DNA of 53,589 nucleotides from Bryobacteraceae bacterium (lineage in GTDB: Bacteria; Acidobacteriota; Terriglobia; Bryobacterales; Bryobacteraceae): contig JAPWUP010000006.1 of the NCBI GenBank assembly GCA_028275505.1, positions 1 to 53,589 on the forward strand, in the 5' to 3' direction. The notes beneath the pieces are model-generated. The model did not search any database, had not been told where the DNA came from, and was given only the letters and a program-made list of their open reading frames with translations. Positions 45,874 through 53,589 of the stretch are shown here, piece by piece; position 1 is the first letter of the stretch; each line of letters starts with the position of its first letter. A program made the translations under genes and the position numbers.

Positions 45874-47257
45874 AACAGCGATCGGCTTGCGACGGGAGCT
45901 GGGAATTTGGGCCGCGACCGCCATCGTGGTGGGCACGGTGATCGGCAGCGGAATTTTTCTGGTCCCGAAAGACATGATCCTGCACGTGGGGTCGCCTGCC
46001 ACCGTGCTCGCCGTGTGGGTTGCCGGCGGTCTTCTTTCTTTGGCCGGCGCGCTCAGCTACGCCGAGCTGGCCGCGGCCATGCCCGAGGCCGGGGGCGAAT
46101 ACGTCTATCTGCGCGAGGCCTACGGACCTCTGTGGGGATTTCTTTATGGCTGGACGCAAATGTGGGTAGCGCGCGGGGGATCCATCGCCACGCTCGCCAC
46201 GGCATTTTTTCTCTACCTGGGAAATTTTTTCCCGCGCCTCGAGTCAGTTTTCTACACATTGCCTTTGCCCATCGGGCCGGGAGGCGGGCCTCTAGAACTG
46301 CGGTACGGCCAGCTCCTCGCCGTGGCCGTCATCCTGCTCCTGGCGGCCATCAATTACCTGGGCGTACGGTTCGGGGCGGGGGTTCAGGTGGCGGTCACCA
46401 TCCTCAAGGTGGCCCTGATTGCTGCGCTGGTGGTGGCCGGACTGGGCGCCGGCAGGGGTGGCTTCGGGCATTTTGCCACGGCCATCCCAGCGCCAGGCGG
46501 GATCGCAGGATTCTTTGGCGCGCTCGTCGCCGCGCTGTGGGCCTACGACGGCTGGAACAACGTCAGCATGGTGGCGGCGGAAATCCGCCGTCCGCAGCGG
46601 AATTTGCCGATCGCCCTGGTGGCGGGAACCTGCCTGGTGATGGCAATTTACCTGCTCGCCAACGTGGCGTACTTTTACGTGCTTCCGGCGGCTGAGGTTG
46701 CCCGCAGCGATCGTGTGGCGGCGGAAATGATGCGGGCGGTAGCCGGGGAGTGGGGGGCAGCGGCAGTTTCGGTGGCGGCCATGGTCTCGATTTTCGCCGC
46801 ACTCAACGGTTCCCTGCTCTCGGGCGCCCGTGTGCCGTACGCACTGGCGCGCGGCGGCCTCTTTTTCCGCAGCTTCGGCTACATTCATCCTCGGTACCGC
46901 ACCCCGGCGGTTTCCATCTTGGGCCTCGGTCTATGGGGGTCGGTGCTGGTGTTCAGTGGGCGGTACGAGGAACTTTTCCGGTACGTGATCTTCGCCAGCT
47001 GGATCCTGTACGGCATGACGGCGGCAGCGGTCCTGGTGCTGCGGTGGAAGCGGCCGGATCTGGACCGCCCTTATCGGACCCCGGGTTACCCAGTGCTGCC
47101 GGCGCTGTTCGTTGCCGGCGCGGCTGCGGTGACCTGGTCGTCGCTGTGGAATTTCCCGCGTGAGTCGCTGCTGGGGATGGCACTAATTTTGTTGGGTTTA
47201 CCGTACTACTGGTGGATGCGACGCTCGGGAGCGGCGTTGAGGGAAGCGGGGCGGTGA
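45866..47257 (+). CDS. amino acid permease, APC superfamily
   Basis: A 463-aa permease with about 12 helices. 'VVGTVIGSGIFLVPKDM' at 21-37 is the unwound helix-1 substrate/ion motif, 'GALSYAELAAAMPEAGGEYV' at 61-80 is the second APC hallmark, and 'ALWAYDGWNNVSMVAAEIRR' near 226-245 lies in helix 6. Started at GTG 45866 with GAGGAG in the end of the symporter gene, so it is translationally coupled. It resembles LAT/SteT-type exchangers; the substrate is not readable. Confidence 0.88.
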   Translation: MPETAIGLRRELGIWAATAIVVGTVIGSGIFLVPKDMILHVGSPATVLAVWVAGGLLSLAGALSYAELAAAMPEAGGEYVYLREAYGPLWGFLYGWTQMWVARGGSIATLATAFFLYLGNFFPRLESVFYTLPLPIGPGGGPLELRYGQLLAVAVILLLAAINYLGVRFGAGVQVAVTILKVALIAALVVAGLGAGRGGFGHFATAIPAPGGIAGFFGALVAALWAYDGWNNVSMVAAEIRRPQRNLPIALVAGTCLVMAIYLLANVAYFYVLPAAEVARSDRVAAEMMRAVAGEWGAAAVSVAAMVSIFAALNGSLLSGARVPYALARGGLFFRSFGYIHPRYRTPAVSILGLGLWGSVLVFSGRYEELFRYVIFASWILYGMTAAAVLVLRWKRPDLDRPYRTPGYPVLPALFVAGAAAVTWSSLWNFPRESLLGMALILLGLPYYWWMRRSGAALREAGR

Positions 47258-47273
47258 GCGGGCTTGCTTAAAA

Positions 47274-47328
47274 TTTGTTCCGAAAACAGAACAAACCTCT
47301 TGAAATCCGCAAAAATTTGCGGTAAAAA
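47274..47328 (+). promoter_or_regulatory. promoter with palindrome inside the -35/-10 spacer, plus upstream inverted repeat
   Basis: TTGAAA (47300-47305) and TAAAAA (47323-47328) stand 17 bp apart. The spacer is almost wholly the perfect palindrome CCGCAAAAATTTGCGG (47307-47322), the classic place for a repressor. Just upstream a second inverted repeat, TTTGTTC (47274-47280)/GAACAAA (47289-47295), ends 4 nt before the -35. Together they suggest two regulated inputs to the small AT-hook gene. Confidence 0.55.
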
Positions 47329-47414
47329 GGAACGAGCACCGTCATGCGATCCACGGTTCCGTTCCGGATCCAGAACAGACGGCGCCGATCGAGCACTCTC
47401 TCCAGGAGAACGCT

Positions 47415-47633
47415 ATGGATGTCACCAAGATCCTGGCCGAATTGCGCCAGGAACGCGAACTGATCGAGGACGCCATTATCAGTCTCGAGCGCCTGGCTCG
47501 CAGCCGGGGCAAGCGCCGCGGTCGCCCGCCCGCCTGGCTCGCCATGGCCAAAAAGCGGTCCCGGACCGCCGCTTCCAAACCCAAGGCTACCCAAGCCAAA
47601 ACGGCCTCGAGCAAACCGACCTCGACGGATTGA
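47415..47633 (+). CDS. small basic AT-hook protein
   Basis: A 72-aa protein. Residues 1-30 form an amphipathic helix ('KILAELRQERELIEDAIISL') likely to dimerise. Residues 33-40 are an AT-hook-like 'KRRGRPPAW' that would enter the DNA minor groove, and the rest is a lysine/alanine/serine/threonine tail like histone H1 or HU tails. I recall comparable small proteins in Acidobacteriota but no named function. It probably acts as a nucleoid-associated factor (inference). It stands alone behind the palindromic promoter and ends 9 nt from the convergent AmiE-NamZ gene. Confidence 0.7.
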   Translation: MDVTKILAELRQERELIEDAIISLERLARSRGKRRGRPPAWLAMAKKRSRTAASKPKATQAKTASSKPTSTD

Positions 47634-47642
47634 TCTTTCGGG

Positions 47643-49967
47643 TCAACGGTAGAGCAGGTAAGCGTCCCGGCGCCCCAGGAAGTCTTGGAGCGCATCCTGT
47701 TGCTCCTCCAGGATGCGGCGGGGATCCTCCCCTTTGGCCAGAGCCTCCAGGACGGCCCGGTTGCCGATCAGACGCGCGTTCCGCCCGAGGTCGAGCTTGC
47801 CCGGGTACAGGCGGAGGAGCGCGGCGGCCAGCTCCAAGCCCAGCCGTGAAGAATTGAAACTCTCCCGGTCCGTGATCACGAACCGAACTCCTTCAATGCA
47901 CTGGCCGGCGAAGCGCGAGGCGGTGGGGCAGAACCGGGTCGGGTATACGCGGACGCCGGGGATGAACCGGCGGTTCAAATACGCGGCCAGCTCAGCGCCG
48001 CGGATCCAGTCCGCCCCGACCTGCTCGAACGGGGCGTCGGTTCCCCGCCCCACCGAGTAATTCGGCGAATACTCCAGCAGCGCCACGCCGGGATAGAGCA
48101 GAGCCGCGTTGAGGCTGCGCATGTTCGGCGAGGGGTCCACCCAAGTCAGCCCTGTGGAATCCCACCAATCGCCCCTTTGCCAGCCTTCCATGGGGACCAC
48201 CGACAGATCGGCCCCGATCTTGTTCTCCGCGTTGAAGTAACGGGCCAGCTCGCCGACCGTCATGCCGTGGCGCAGCGGCAGCGGATAGTAGCCAACGAAG
48301 CTGGTCAGCTCGGGGTCGAGCATCGGCCCTTCCACGTGAGTGCCCGTAATCGGATTGGGCCGGTCCAACACCACAAAGGGGATCTTGCGCCGGGCCGCCT
48401 CCTCCATGGCATAGGCCATCGTCGTGATGTAGGTGTAGAAGCGTGCGCCGACGTCCTGGATGTCAAAGACCAGCACGTCCACGTCGCGCAGCATTTCATC
48501 CGTCGGCCTTCGCTGCTCGCCCAGGTACAGGCTGAAAACGGGCAGGCCCGTGGTCGCATCGCGCGCGTGACCGATTCGCTCCTGTTCCTCCTTGCCCGCG
48601 ATGCCGTGCTCAGGTGAGAAAAGCGCCGTCACCCGGATGCCGGCTTCCAGCATTCGGTCCACGTTGCGCCGGCCCTCGCGATCCACGCCCGTGTGATTCG
48701 TGATCAGGCCCACGCGTTTGCCGGCCAGCCGCGCGAATTTCTCGCGCACGAGCACATCCAGCCCGGTGAGCACCTGCCCGTTGCGGGCCACCACACGGCG
48801 CCGGCCCGCGCTCACCATCGCCTCGTTGTACCCGGTGATCTGGATGCCGGGCGTGCGGATGTCCAGCGCCGCCGCCACTACCGTCGCCACGCGGCCGCGC
48901 AGCGAAGTGATCGCTGGCCGCAAGTACGGGTGGACGCTGTTGGTCAGCAGGATGACGTAGGTGCGGCTCACCGGGTCTATCCACAGCGAGGTGCCGGTAA
49001 ATCCGGTGTGCCCGTAGGAGCCAACAGGGAAAAGCTCGCCGCGGTTGCCCGAATAGGGCGACTCGATATCCCAGCCGAGGCCGCGCAGAATAGGCTGGTC
49101 GGGCGGCGATTGCGGCGTGGTGAACTTGCGGACGGTCAAAGAGCTGAACAGGCGGACGCCCTCGCGCTCGCCCTCACCCAGCATCATTTCCGCAAAGCGC
49201 GCCAGATCTGCGGCCGTGGTGAACATGCCGGCGTGGCCCGCGACGCCGCCCATGAAACGGGCCGTGGGATCGTGCACGACGCCGCGCAACAGCGCGCCGT
49301 CCACGATCTCGGTTGGAGCGATCCGTGGCGCCAGCGATGCCGGCGGGCAGAACATGGTGTCCTTCATGCCCAACGGCTGCCAGATCTGCTCGCTCACGAA
49401 TTTCTCCAGCGGTTGCCTGCTCAAGCGCTCCACAATCTCGCCGAGCAAAAGAAAATTGATGTCGCTGTAAATGAACCGGACGCCGGGAGGCTCCACCGGC
49501 GGATCAATCAAAGCCAGGTAGATGCCTGTCCGCCGCCCGCTCCAACGCGGCCGCAGATCGAGGTCGGGCCTGAGTCCGGAGAAATGGGTGAGCAGATCCC
49601 GCACCGTGATTGGACTCTCGCCGCCCTGAAATTCTGGCAGATATTGGGTGAGGCGGTCGTTCAGTCTCAATTTGCCCCATTCGAACAGCTTCATGATCGC
49701 AGGCGTGGTCGCCACCACTTTGGTGAGCGAGGCGGCGTCGAAAATCGTATCCACGGTCATCGTTTCCCGCGCCGGAACCAGCGCTCGCCAGCCATAGGCT
49801 TTCAGGTGGAGAATCTGACCGGGCTGTCCCACCAGCAGAACGGCCCCGGGAATTTGATCCTGTGCGATGGCTTCCTCGATCAGGGCGTCCAGGCGATCCG
49901 AAGCCTGAAACCTTGGCTGGGCGGCGATGCCGCCGGCCAGGACCAACACAGCAGCCAGCATCCTCAT
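47643..49967 (-). CDS. AmiE-NamZ fusion: serine-hydrolase (beta-lactamase-like amidase) plus exo-N-acetylmuramidase (DUF1343)
   Basis: A 774-aa exported bifunctional protein. Signal peptide 1-16. Residues 22-385 are a class C beta-lactamase-like hydrolase with catalytic 'SLTK' at 80-83, a YSD motif ('FIYSDINFLLLGE') and 'GHTGFTGTSLW' in the KTG position. Residues about 398-774 are DUF1343, the NamZ exo-beta-N-acetylmuramidase family (GH171), with 'GLITNHTGVDREG', 'FSPEHGIAG', 'DIQDVGARFYTYI' and 'DRPNPITG'. In Bacillus the two activities come from separate neighbouring genes for peptidoglycan recycling. ATG 49967 follows GAAGG by 5 nt; ATG 49979/49982 give slightly longer signal peptides. Divergent from ppiC. 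Confidence 0.88.
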   Translation of the reverse strand: MRMLAAVLVLAGGIAAQPRFQASDRLDALIEEAIAQDQIPGAVLLVGQPGQILHLKAYGWRALVPARETMTVDTIFDAASLTKVVATTPAIMKLFEWGKLRLNDRLTQYLPEFQGGESPITVRDLLTHFSGLRPDLDLRPRWSGRRTGIYLALIDPPVEPPGVRFIYSDINFLLLGEIVERLSRQPLEKFVSEQIWQPLGMKDTMFCPPASLAPRIAPTEIVDGALLRGVVHDPTARFMGGVAGHAGMFTTAADLARFAEMMLGEGEREGVRLFSSLTVRKFTTPQSPPDQPILRGLGWDIESPYSGNRGELFPVGSYGHTGFTGTSLWIDPVSRTYVILLTNSVHPYLRPAITSLRGRVATVVAAALDIRTPGIQITGYNEAMVSAGRRRVVARNGQVLTGLDVLVREKFARLAGKRVGLITNHTGVDREGRRNVDRMLEAGIRVTALFSPEHGIAGKEEQERIGHARDATTGLPVFSLYLGEQRRPTDEMLRDVDVLVFDIQDVGARFYTYITTMAYAMEEAARRKIPFVVLDRPNPITGTHVEGPMLDPELTSFVGYYPLPLRHGMTVGELARYFNAENKIGADLSVVPMEGWQRGDWWDSTGLTWVDPSPNMRSLNAALLYPGVALLEYSPNYSVGRGTDAPFEQVGADWIRGAELAAYLNRRFIPGVRVYPTRFCPTASRFAGQCIEGVRFVITDRESFNSSRLGLELAAALLRLYPGKLDLGRNARLIGNRAVLEALAKGEDPRRILEEQQDALQDFLGRRDAYLLYR

Positions 49968-50058
49968 ACGCGCCTTCATCATAGCGGAGCACCGCGCCTG
50001 CCAGCCGGGCGCGCATGTTAGACTGGCGTTAAGCCTGTTGAGAGCAAGGACTCCTTCC

Positions 50059-50973
50059 ATGAAACTTCGCTTGGCGATTTCTGTGTTGTGGGCGCTGGTG
50101 GCTTGGAGCCAGACGGCGCCTGCTCCTGCCCCGGGTTCCCCGGCCCTCTCGCCTGACACCGTGGTCGCCACGGTGGACGGCAAGCCGGTCACAGTTGCCG
50201 AACTGCAAGGCTTGTACCGCACGGTGGGTCCGCAGGTTCAGCAGAACGCGGCCAGTGATCCCGCGGGCTTTCTGCGGCAGTACGCAATGCTGAAGCGGCT
50301 CTCCGAGTACGCGGAAAAGCAGAAGCTGGATCAGGTAAGTCCCTACCGGGAAGCTCTCGCCGCGGGCCGCATGCAGATTCTTTACCAGGCCGCCATACAA
50401 CATACCTACGAAAACATCCCGGTTTCCGCGGAGGATCAGAAGAAGTTCTACGAGGCCAACCGGGATCGCTGGGTGCAGGCTCGGGTCAAGGTCATCTATA
50501 TTCCTTTCAGCGACAACCCCACGGCAGCCAGCAGCAGCAAAAAACCGCTTTCCGAAAAGGAGGCTCGGGCCAAGGCCGAGGAAATCGTGAAGCAGCTCCG
50601 CGCCGGCGCCGACTTCGTCAAGATGGTCCGCGAATATTCCGAGGATCCCACCTCAAAGGCCAAGGACGGCGACTTTCCCGTCATCAGCAAATCGGATCAG
50701 ATTCCCGACAACATCAAGCAGGCGGTTTTTGCGCTGAAAAACGGGGAGATCAGCGATCCGGTTCGCGCCCCGAATGGCTTTTACATCTTCCGCGCGGAGG
50801 AAATCGGCGTCAAGCCCTACGACGCCGTCAAGGATGAGATCTTCAATCAAATCAAGCTGGCGCGCCTGCGAGAGTTTCTCGATTCCATGCAGAAAGGCAT
50901 TGAGGTGAAAGTCGAGAACGAGGCCTTTTTCCGTCAGGCGAAGCCTGCCGATGGCAAGACGGGTCAGCCCTGA
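50059..50973 (+). CDS. exported PpiC-type (parvulin) peptidyl-prolyl isomerase
   Basis: A 304-aa SurA/PrsA-like foldase. Signal peptide 1-18. An N-terminal chaperone region ('VVATVDGKPVTVAELQGLYR' at about 35-54, then long helices) precedes the parvulin domain at about 140-255: 'QARVKVIYIPFSDNP', 'ADFVKMVREYSEDPTSKAKD', 'DNIKQAVFALKNGEISDPVR', 'NGFYIFRAEE'. A C-terminal helix returns to the chaperone part. It would help outer-membrane or secreted proteins fold in the periplasm. The end overlaps the HExxH gene by 23 nt. Confidence 0.9.
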   Translation: MKLRLAISVLWALVAWSQTAPAPAPGSPALSPDTVVATVDGKPVTVAELQGLYRTVGPQVQQNAASDPAGFLRQYAMLKRLSEYAEKQKLDQVSPYREALAAGRMQILYQAAIQHTYENIPVSAEDQKKFYEANRDRWVQARVKVIYIPFSDNPTAASSSKKPLSEKEARAKAEEIVKQLRAGADFVKMVREYSEDPTSKAKDGDFPVISKSDQIPDNIKQAVFALKNGEISDPVRAPNGFYIFRAEEIGVKPYDAVKDEIFNQIKLARLREFLDSMQKGIEVKVENEAFFRQAKPADGKTGQP

Positions 50974-51547
50974 GGGATTGCTCCGGGTCAAGCCACGGGA
51001 GGCGGCCAAAGCGGTAGCACAGGCTCTCACCGGGTTGCCCGCGCTCGAGGGCAAGGCGGTTCAGGTGGTGTTTCGCCCGGCGCTTTGGGCTTGCCGCGGA
51101 CGACTCCAGGCCCGTCCTCCGGGAGTGGAAGTTTACGCGGCCTCTTTTTTGCGCCGCCGACGGATTTACTTGGAAAAGAACTTGCTCGGTGACCCGAGCG
51201 AGCTGCGCCGCATCCTCATTCATGAGATCTTTCATTTCGTCTGGCTGCGTCTTGGCAACGGGCGTCGCCGGGAGTGGGAGGCGTTGCTGGCGGCGGAGCT
51301 GCGCCAGCGCGCCCGGGGCGAACTCGGTCATTCCTCGCAGTGGCGCAAGCAGGCGTTGAAGCCGGGCGCTATCCGGGCCCGCAGCCGACGATGGCGCGAG
51401 TACCTGTGCGAGAGTTTTTGCGATTCGGCCGCCTGGTATTTCCTGCGGTCCGCATCGCATCCGGAGTTTACGCTGAACAAAGAGTGCCGGCAACGCCGCG
51501 AGCGGTGGTTCGCCCGACTGATGGCGTGCGCCCCGCTGCCGGTATAA
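50951..51547 (+). CDS. HExxH zinc-metallopeptidase-like protein
   Basis: A 198-aa protein with 'LIHEIFHFVW' (H91, E92, H95), the zincin metal site, and 'YLCESFCDSAAWY' near 150-162 offering a downstream glutamate ligand of the gluzincin kind. No signal peptide is visible; the N-terminus is basic. The fold resembles minimal metallopeptidases (SprT or DUF-type), but family is not certain. It overlaps the ppiC end by 23 nt and so depends on that transcript. A target within envelope protein quality control is a possible reading of the context only. Confidence 0.7.
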   Translation: MARRVSPEGLLRVKPREAAKAVAQALTGLPALEGKAVQVVFRPALWACRGRLQARPPGVEVYAASFLRRRRIYLEKNLLGDPSELRRILIHEIFHFVWLRLGNGRRREWEALLAAELRQRARGELGHSSQWRKQALKPGAIRARSRRWREYLCESFCDSAAWYFLRSASHPEFTLNKECRQRRERWFARLMACAPLPV

Positions 51548-51575
51548 TCGAAACATAGCCGGCCAGGAGAGATTC

Positions 51576-52172
51576 GTGTTCCGTGCCTTTCGTCGCGCGC
51601 TGGGCGTGCATGCTGTAGCCCTCGCTCTGGTCCTTTCTGCCTGTTCCTCAGGCGTCAACGTGGCCCGCTCGTCCGTGAAGCCGGAGAGTCAACGGCGCAA
51701 GGCGCCGGACTTCGCGCTCCGCGACGCCGACGGCAAACTCGTGCGCCTGTCGGACTATCGGGGCAAGGTCGTATTGTTGAACTTCTGGGCCACGTGGTGC
51801 GCGCCGTGCCGGCTCGAGATCCCCTGGTTCATCGAGTTTCAGAGAAAGCACAAGGATCGCGGGCTGGCCGTTCTCGGCATTTCGATGGACGAGGACGGCT
51901 GGGAAGTGGTCAAGCCCTTCATCGAGCGGCTGGGCGTGAACTATCGCATTCTGATGGGAGACGACTCCGTAGCCCAGCTTTACGGCGGCGTGGATTCGTT
52001 GCCCACGACCTTCCTGATAGACCGCGAAGGGCGCATTGCCAGCGTCCACATTGGTTTGGTCAGCAAGAGCCGTTATGAAAAAGATCTTGCCGAATTGCTC
52101 GGCCTGGAGCAGGAGAGCGCTCATGGTGCTGCTCAGCCTGCTCCCGGTGTCCTGCTTGCTGGCGCAAGATAG
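51576..52172 (+). CDS. TlpA-like thioredoxin-fold lipoprotein
   Basis: A 198-aa protein started at GTG 51576 with AGGAG 6 nt before. A lipobox 'LVLSAC' places the lipidated cysteine at 23. The thioredoxin fold follows: 'APDFALRDADGKLVRLSDYR' at about 43-62, then 'LLNFWATWCAPCRLEIPWF' with active-site C75 and C78, and 'LPTTFLIDREGRI' with the cis-proline. Typical of TlpA/ResA reductants that keep periplasmic thiols or cytochrome apoproteins reduced. Its last 50 nt overlap the DsbD-N gene, an intimate coupling that suggests electron exchange between the two. Confidence 0.92.
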   Translation: MFRAFRRALGVHAVALALVLSACSSGVNVARSSVKPESQRRKAPDFALRDADGKLVRLSDYRGKVVLLNFWATWCAPCRLEIPWFIEFQRKHKDRGLAVLGISMDEDGWEVVKPFIERLGVNYRILMGDDSVAQLYGGVDSLPTTFLIDREGRIASVHIGLVSKSRYEKDLAELLGLEQESAHGAAQPAPGVLLAGAR

Positions 52173-52572
52173 CCAGCCGGTCAGCCTCCGGCCGCTGGAA
52201 AAGCTCCGCATTGCGCGGGGTGAGCGGGCAGAAATCAGGCTCGTGGTGGAAATCAAGGCCGGTTATCACATCAACAGCCACGCGCCGATGGAGGCCCATC
52301 TCATTCCGCTCCGCCTAAGCTGGGAAACCAGGCCTTTCCGGATCCTCGAAGTGCAATATCCCAAGCCATCGCTCGAGAAATACGACTTCGCCGAGAAACC
52401 GCTCTCGGTTTTCAGCGGCCCGGTGACGATCGTCACGCGTCTGGAAGCGCCGCCGGAGGCGCCGCGCGGCCCCGGCATCTTGCTGGGCACACTGCGTTAC
52501 CAGGCCTGTACGGACAAACTCTGTTTGCCGCCGCGGACCCTTCAGGTCCGGCTGCCTTACGAGATCCGCTGA
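52123..52572 (+). CDS. DsbD N-terminal-domain-like exported protein
   Basis: A 149-aa protein started at ATG 52123 (AGGAG 7 nt upstream). Signal sequence 1-14 ends '...SCLLAQ'. The rest is a beta-sandwich like the N-terminal periplasmic domain of DsbD ('EIKAGYHINSHAPMEAHLIP', 'RYQACTDKLCLPP'), whose paired cysteines pass electrons to periplasmic clients. The transmembrane and C-terminal thioredoxin parts of DsbD are absent, so reducing power must come from another membrane protein. It overlaps tlpA by 50 nt. Confidence 0.85.
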   Translation: MVLLSLLPVSCLLAQDSQPVSLRPLEKLRIARGERAEIRLVVEIKAGYHINSHAPMEAHLIPLRLSWETRPFRILEVQYPKPSLEKYDFAEKPLSVFSGPVTIVTRLEAPPEAPRGPGILLGTLRYQACTDKLCLPPRTLQVRLPYEIR

Positions 52573-52573
52573 C

Positions 52574-53389
52574 GTGCGACGGCTCGTCATTCGCCCGGGC
52601 GGCATCGGGGATTGTCTGCTCGCCCTGCCCGCCATCGAGGCTCTCCGCGAGGACTATCTCGAGGTCTGGGTTGCGACGCAGAACGTGCCGCTGGTGCGCT
52701 TTGCCGATCGCGTGCGTGCCATTCAGGAGACCGGGTTGGACTGGCTCGGCCTGCCTGATCGCGAACCGCCCGCTCCCCTGATCGAGGCTCTCCGCAGCTT
52801 CGATTCGATCGTCTCCTGGTACGGCGCCAACCGGCCCGAGTTTCGCGAGGCCGTGAGCCGGCTGGGCCTGCCGTTCCAATTCTTCAACGCATTGCCGGAC
52901 GAGCCGGGCGTCCATGCCGCAGACTATTTCCTGCGCCAAGTGGGGCGCGCCGATCTGGCAGGCTTTCCGCGTCTGGATTGCCCGCGCTGGGACGGCGGCT
53001 TTGCCGTCATCCATCCCTTTTCGGGCAGCCCGCGCAAGAACTGGCCGCTCGAGAACTTCCGACTTCTGGCGCGGTGGCTCGAGCAACGCATGCCGGTCCG
53101 ATGGTGTGCAGGCCCCACCGAGCCGCTGGAAGGTGCGGTTCGCTTCGATAATCTTTACGAGCTGGCATGCTGGCTTGCCGGCGCTCGCCTGTACGTCGGC
53201 AACGACTCCGGCATCACCCATCTGGCGGCTGCCGTGGGTGCGCCCGTCATTGCTATTTTTTTCACTACGGACCCGGTCGTCTGGGCCCCACGCGGCGAGC
53301 GCGTGCGCGTGGTCACGGGCGGCGCGCTGGAGGACGTGGTGGCAGCCGCCGTTTCGCTTTTAGGCTGGTCCAGTCTGCTCCCCGGCTGA
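52574..53389 (+). CDS. glycosyltransferase family 9 protein (ADP-heptose:LPS heptosyltransferase-like)
   Basis: A 271-aa protein started at GTG 52574, one nt after the previous stop. 'IRPGGIGDCLLALPAIEAL' at 6-24 and 'VGNDSGITHLAAAVGAPVIA' near 207-226 are the family 9 hallmarks, the latter near the nucleotide-sugar pocket; 'HPFSGSPRKNWPLENF' is the central block. It is shorter than typical WaaC/WaaF, losing part of the N-terminal acceptor domain. It points to lipopolysaccharide core or other surface glycan assembly. Confidence 0.88.
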   Translation: MRRLVIRPGGIGDCLLALPAIEALREDYLEVWVATQNVPLVRFADRVRAIQETGLDWLGLPDREPPAPLIEALRSFDSIVSWYGANRPEFREAVSRLGLPFQFFNALPDEPGVHAADYFLRQVGRADLAGFPRLDCPRWDGGFAVIHPFSGSPRKNWPLENFRLLARWLEQRMPVRWCAGPTEPLEGAVRFDNLYELACWLAGARLYVGNDSGITHLAAAVGAPVIAIFFTTDPVVWAPRGERVRVVTGGALEDVVAAAVSLLGWSSLLPG

Positions 53390-53528
53390 TCGCGCGAGGA
53401 TCACGGGCATTTCAGGAAAGGTAGCCTTGCGCTCGCCCACACGTCGCTTCTTGTTGATCTCTCTTTAGCTCGCCCCGCAACAAGCTGCGGGCCTGCCGGC
53501 GTTGATTAAGAAGGCTACTATAGATGCC

Positions 53529-53589
53529 ATGATGTGCAGGATTCTGTGTTCATGGCTGGTAGCGGCGGCCCTCGTCTGGTCCCAAGCCG
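53529..53589 (+). CDS. start of a secreted protein (3' end beyond the window)
   Basis: An ATG at 53529 (or the adjacent ATG at 53532) opens a frame reading 'MMCRILCSWLVAAALVWSQA', a clean signal peptide with an Ala-rich cleavage region, and it is open to the window edge. Only 20 residues are visible, so nothing can be said of the mature protein. The 139-nt gap before it holds a CCCGCA/TGCGGG hairpin (53474-53491) without a T-run. Confidence 0.55.
   Translation, partial: MMCRILCSWLVAAALVWSQA

Noticed and set aside
47257-47415. TTTGTTC/GAACAAA repeat as a LexA box
   Set aside because: The half-sites are in the order GTTC-N8-GAAC, the reverse of the Gram-positive GAAC-N4-GTTC box, and do not fit CTGT-N8-ACAG either.

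Overview
This is a GC-rich bacterial chromosome segment, tightly packed, with many genes joined by 4-nt stop/start overlaps (ATGA, GTGA, TTGA). The gene content fits an Acidobacteriota member, probably of the Solibacter/Bryobacter side: paired Tat-exported DUF362 proteins, a DUF6599-type secreted protein, a proline-rich protein with GEFTRMF repeats, a small AT-hook protein and large secreted proteins of unknown family. That assignment is inference from gene style; no rRNA or tRNA gene is present to anchor it.

Layout. 1-2.8 kb: a two-gene cassette (secreted hypothetical plus DUF362) and a secreted three-repeat protein. 2.9-8.0 kb: a restriction-modification/defence island, one minus-strand operon reading RHH regulator - Dcm-type methyltransferase - DUF4928-like protein - Vsr nickase - AIPR protein. 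The island is flanked by about 260-bp imperfect direct repeats of a divergent promoter region. The left repeat keeps the intact three-repeat gene plus a broken start of the 993-aa gene; the right repeat has the reverse. This is the pattern left by Campbell-type integration of a circle. 8.1-13.1 kb: 993-aa secreted protein, ArsA/Get3-like ATPase with partner, small secreted protein and a strong terminator. 13.2-17.1 kb: secA and a DUF6599-like gene. 17.2-22.3 kb: a candidate structured leader RNA, a radical SAM/SPASM protein, a membrane protein resembling a histidine-kinase dimerisation domain without its histidine, the GEFTRMF-repeat tail-anchored protein, and an orphan T6SS tssK. 22.3-27.8 kb: leuABCD operon divergent from a LysR regulator, with a palindrome over both promoters. 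27.8-31.7 kb: SGLT-like symporter, small membrane protein, galK and an epimerase, which together look like a galactose uptake and use unit. 31.8-35.3 kb: a second copy of the hypothetical/DUF362 cassette, then murB.

35.3-40.8 kb holds the most unusual metabolic operon: a Tat-exported molybdopterin oxidoreductase, a four-cluster ferredoxin subunit, a cytochrome b fused to half of a YeeE/YedE sulfur transporter, the separate other YeeE half, and a membrane-anchored rhodanese lacking its catalytic cysteine. It reads as a membrane-bound sulfur-compound oxidoreductase with a built-in sulfur-species permease.

41-53.6 kb is mostly housekeeping and envelope functions: miaB, a bifunctional nuclease, a TPR protein, two transporters, a small AT-hook protein behind a promoter with a palindrome between -35 and -10, an AmiE-NamZ fusion for peptidoglycan recycling, a PpiC isomerase, an HExxH protein, a TlpA lipoprotein with a DsbD-N partner, a family 9 glycosyltransferase, and the start of another secreted protein. 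No CRISPR array, intact insertion sequence, integrase, rRNA or tRNA was seen.
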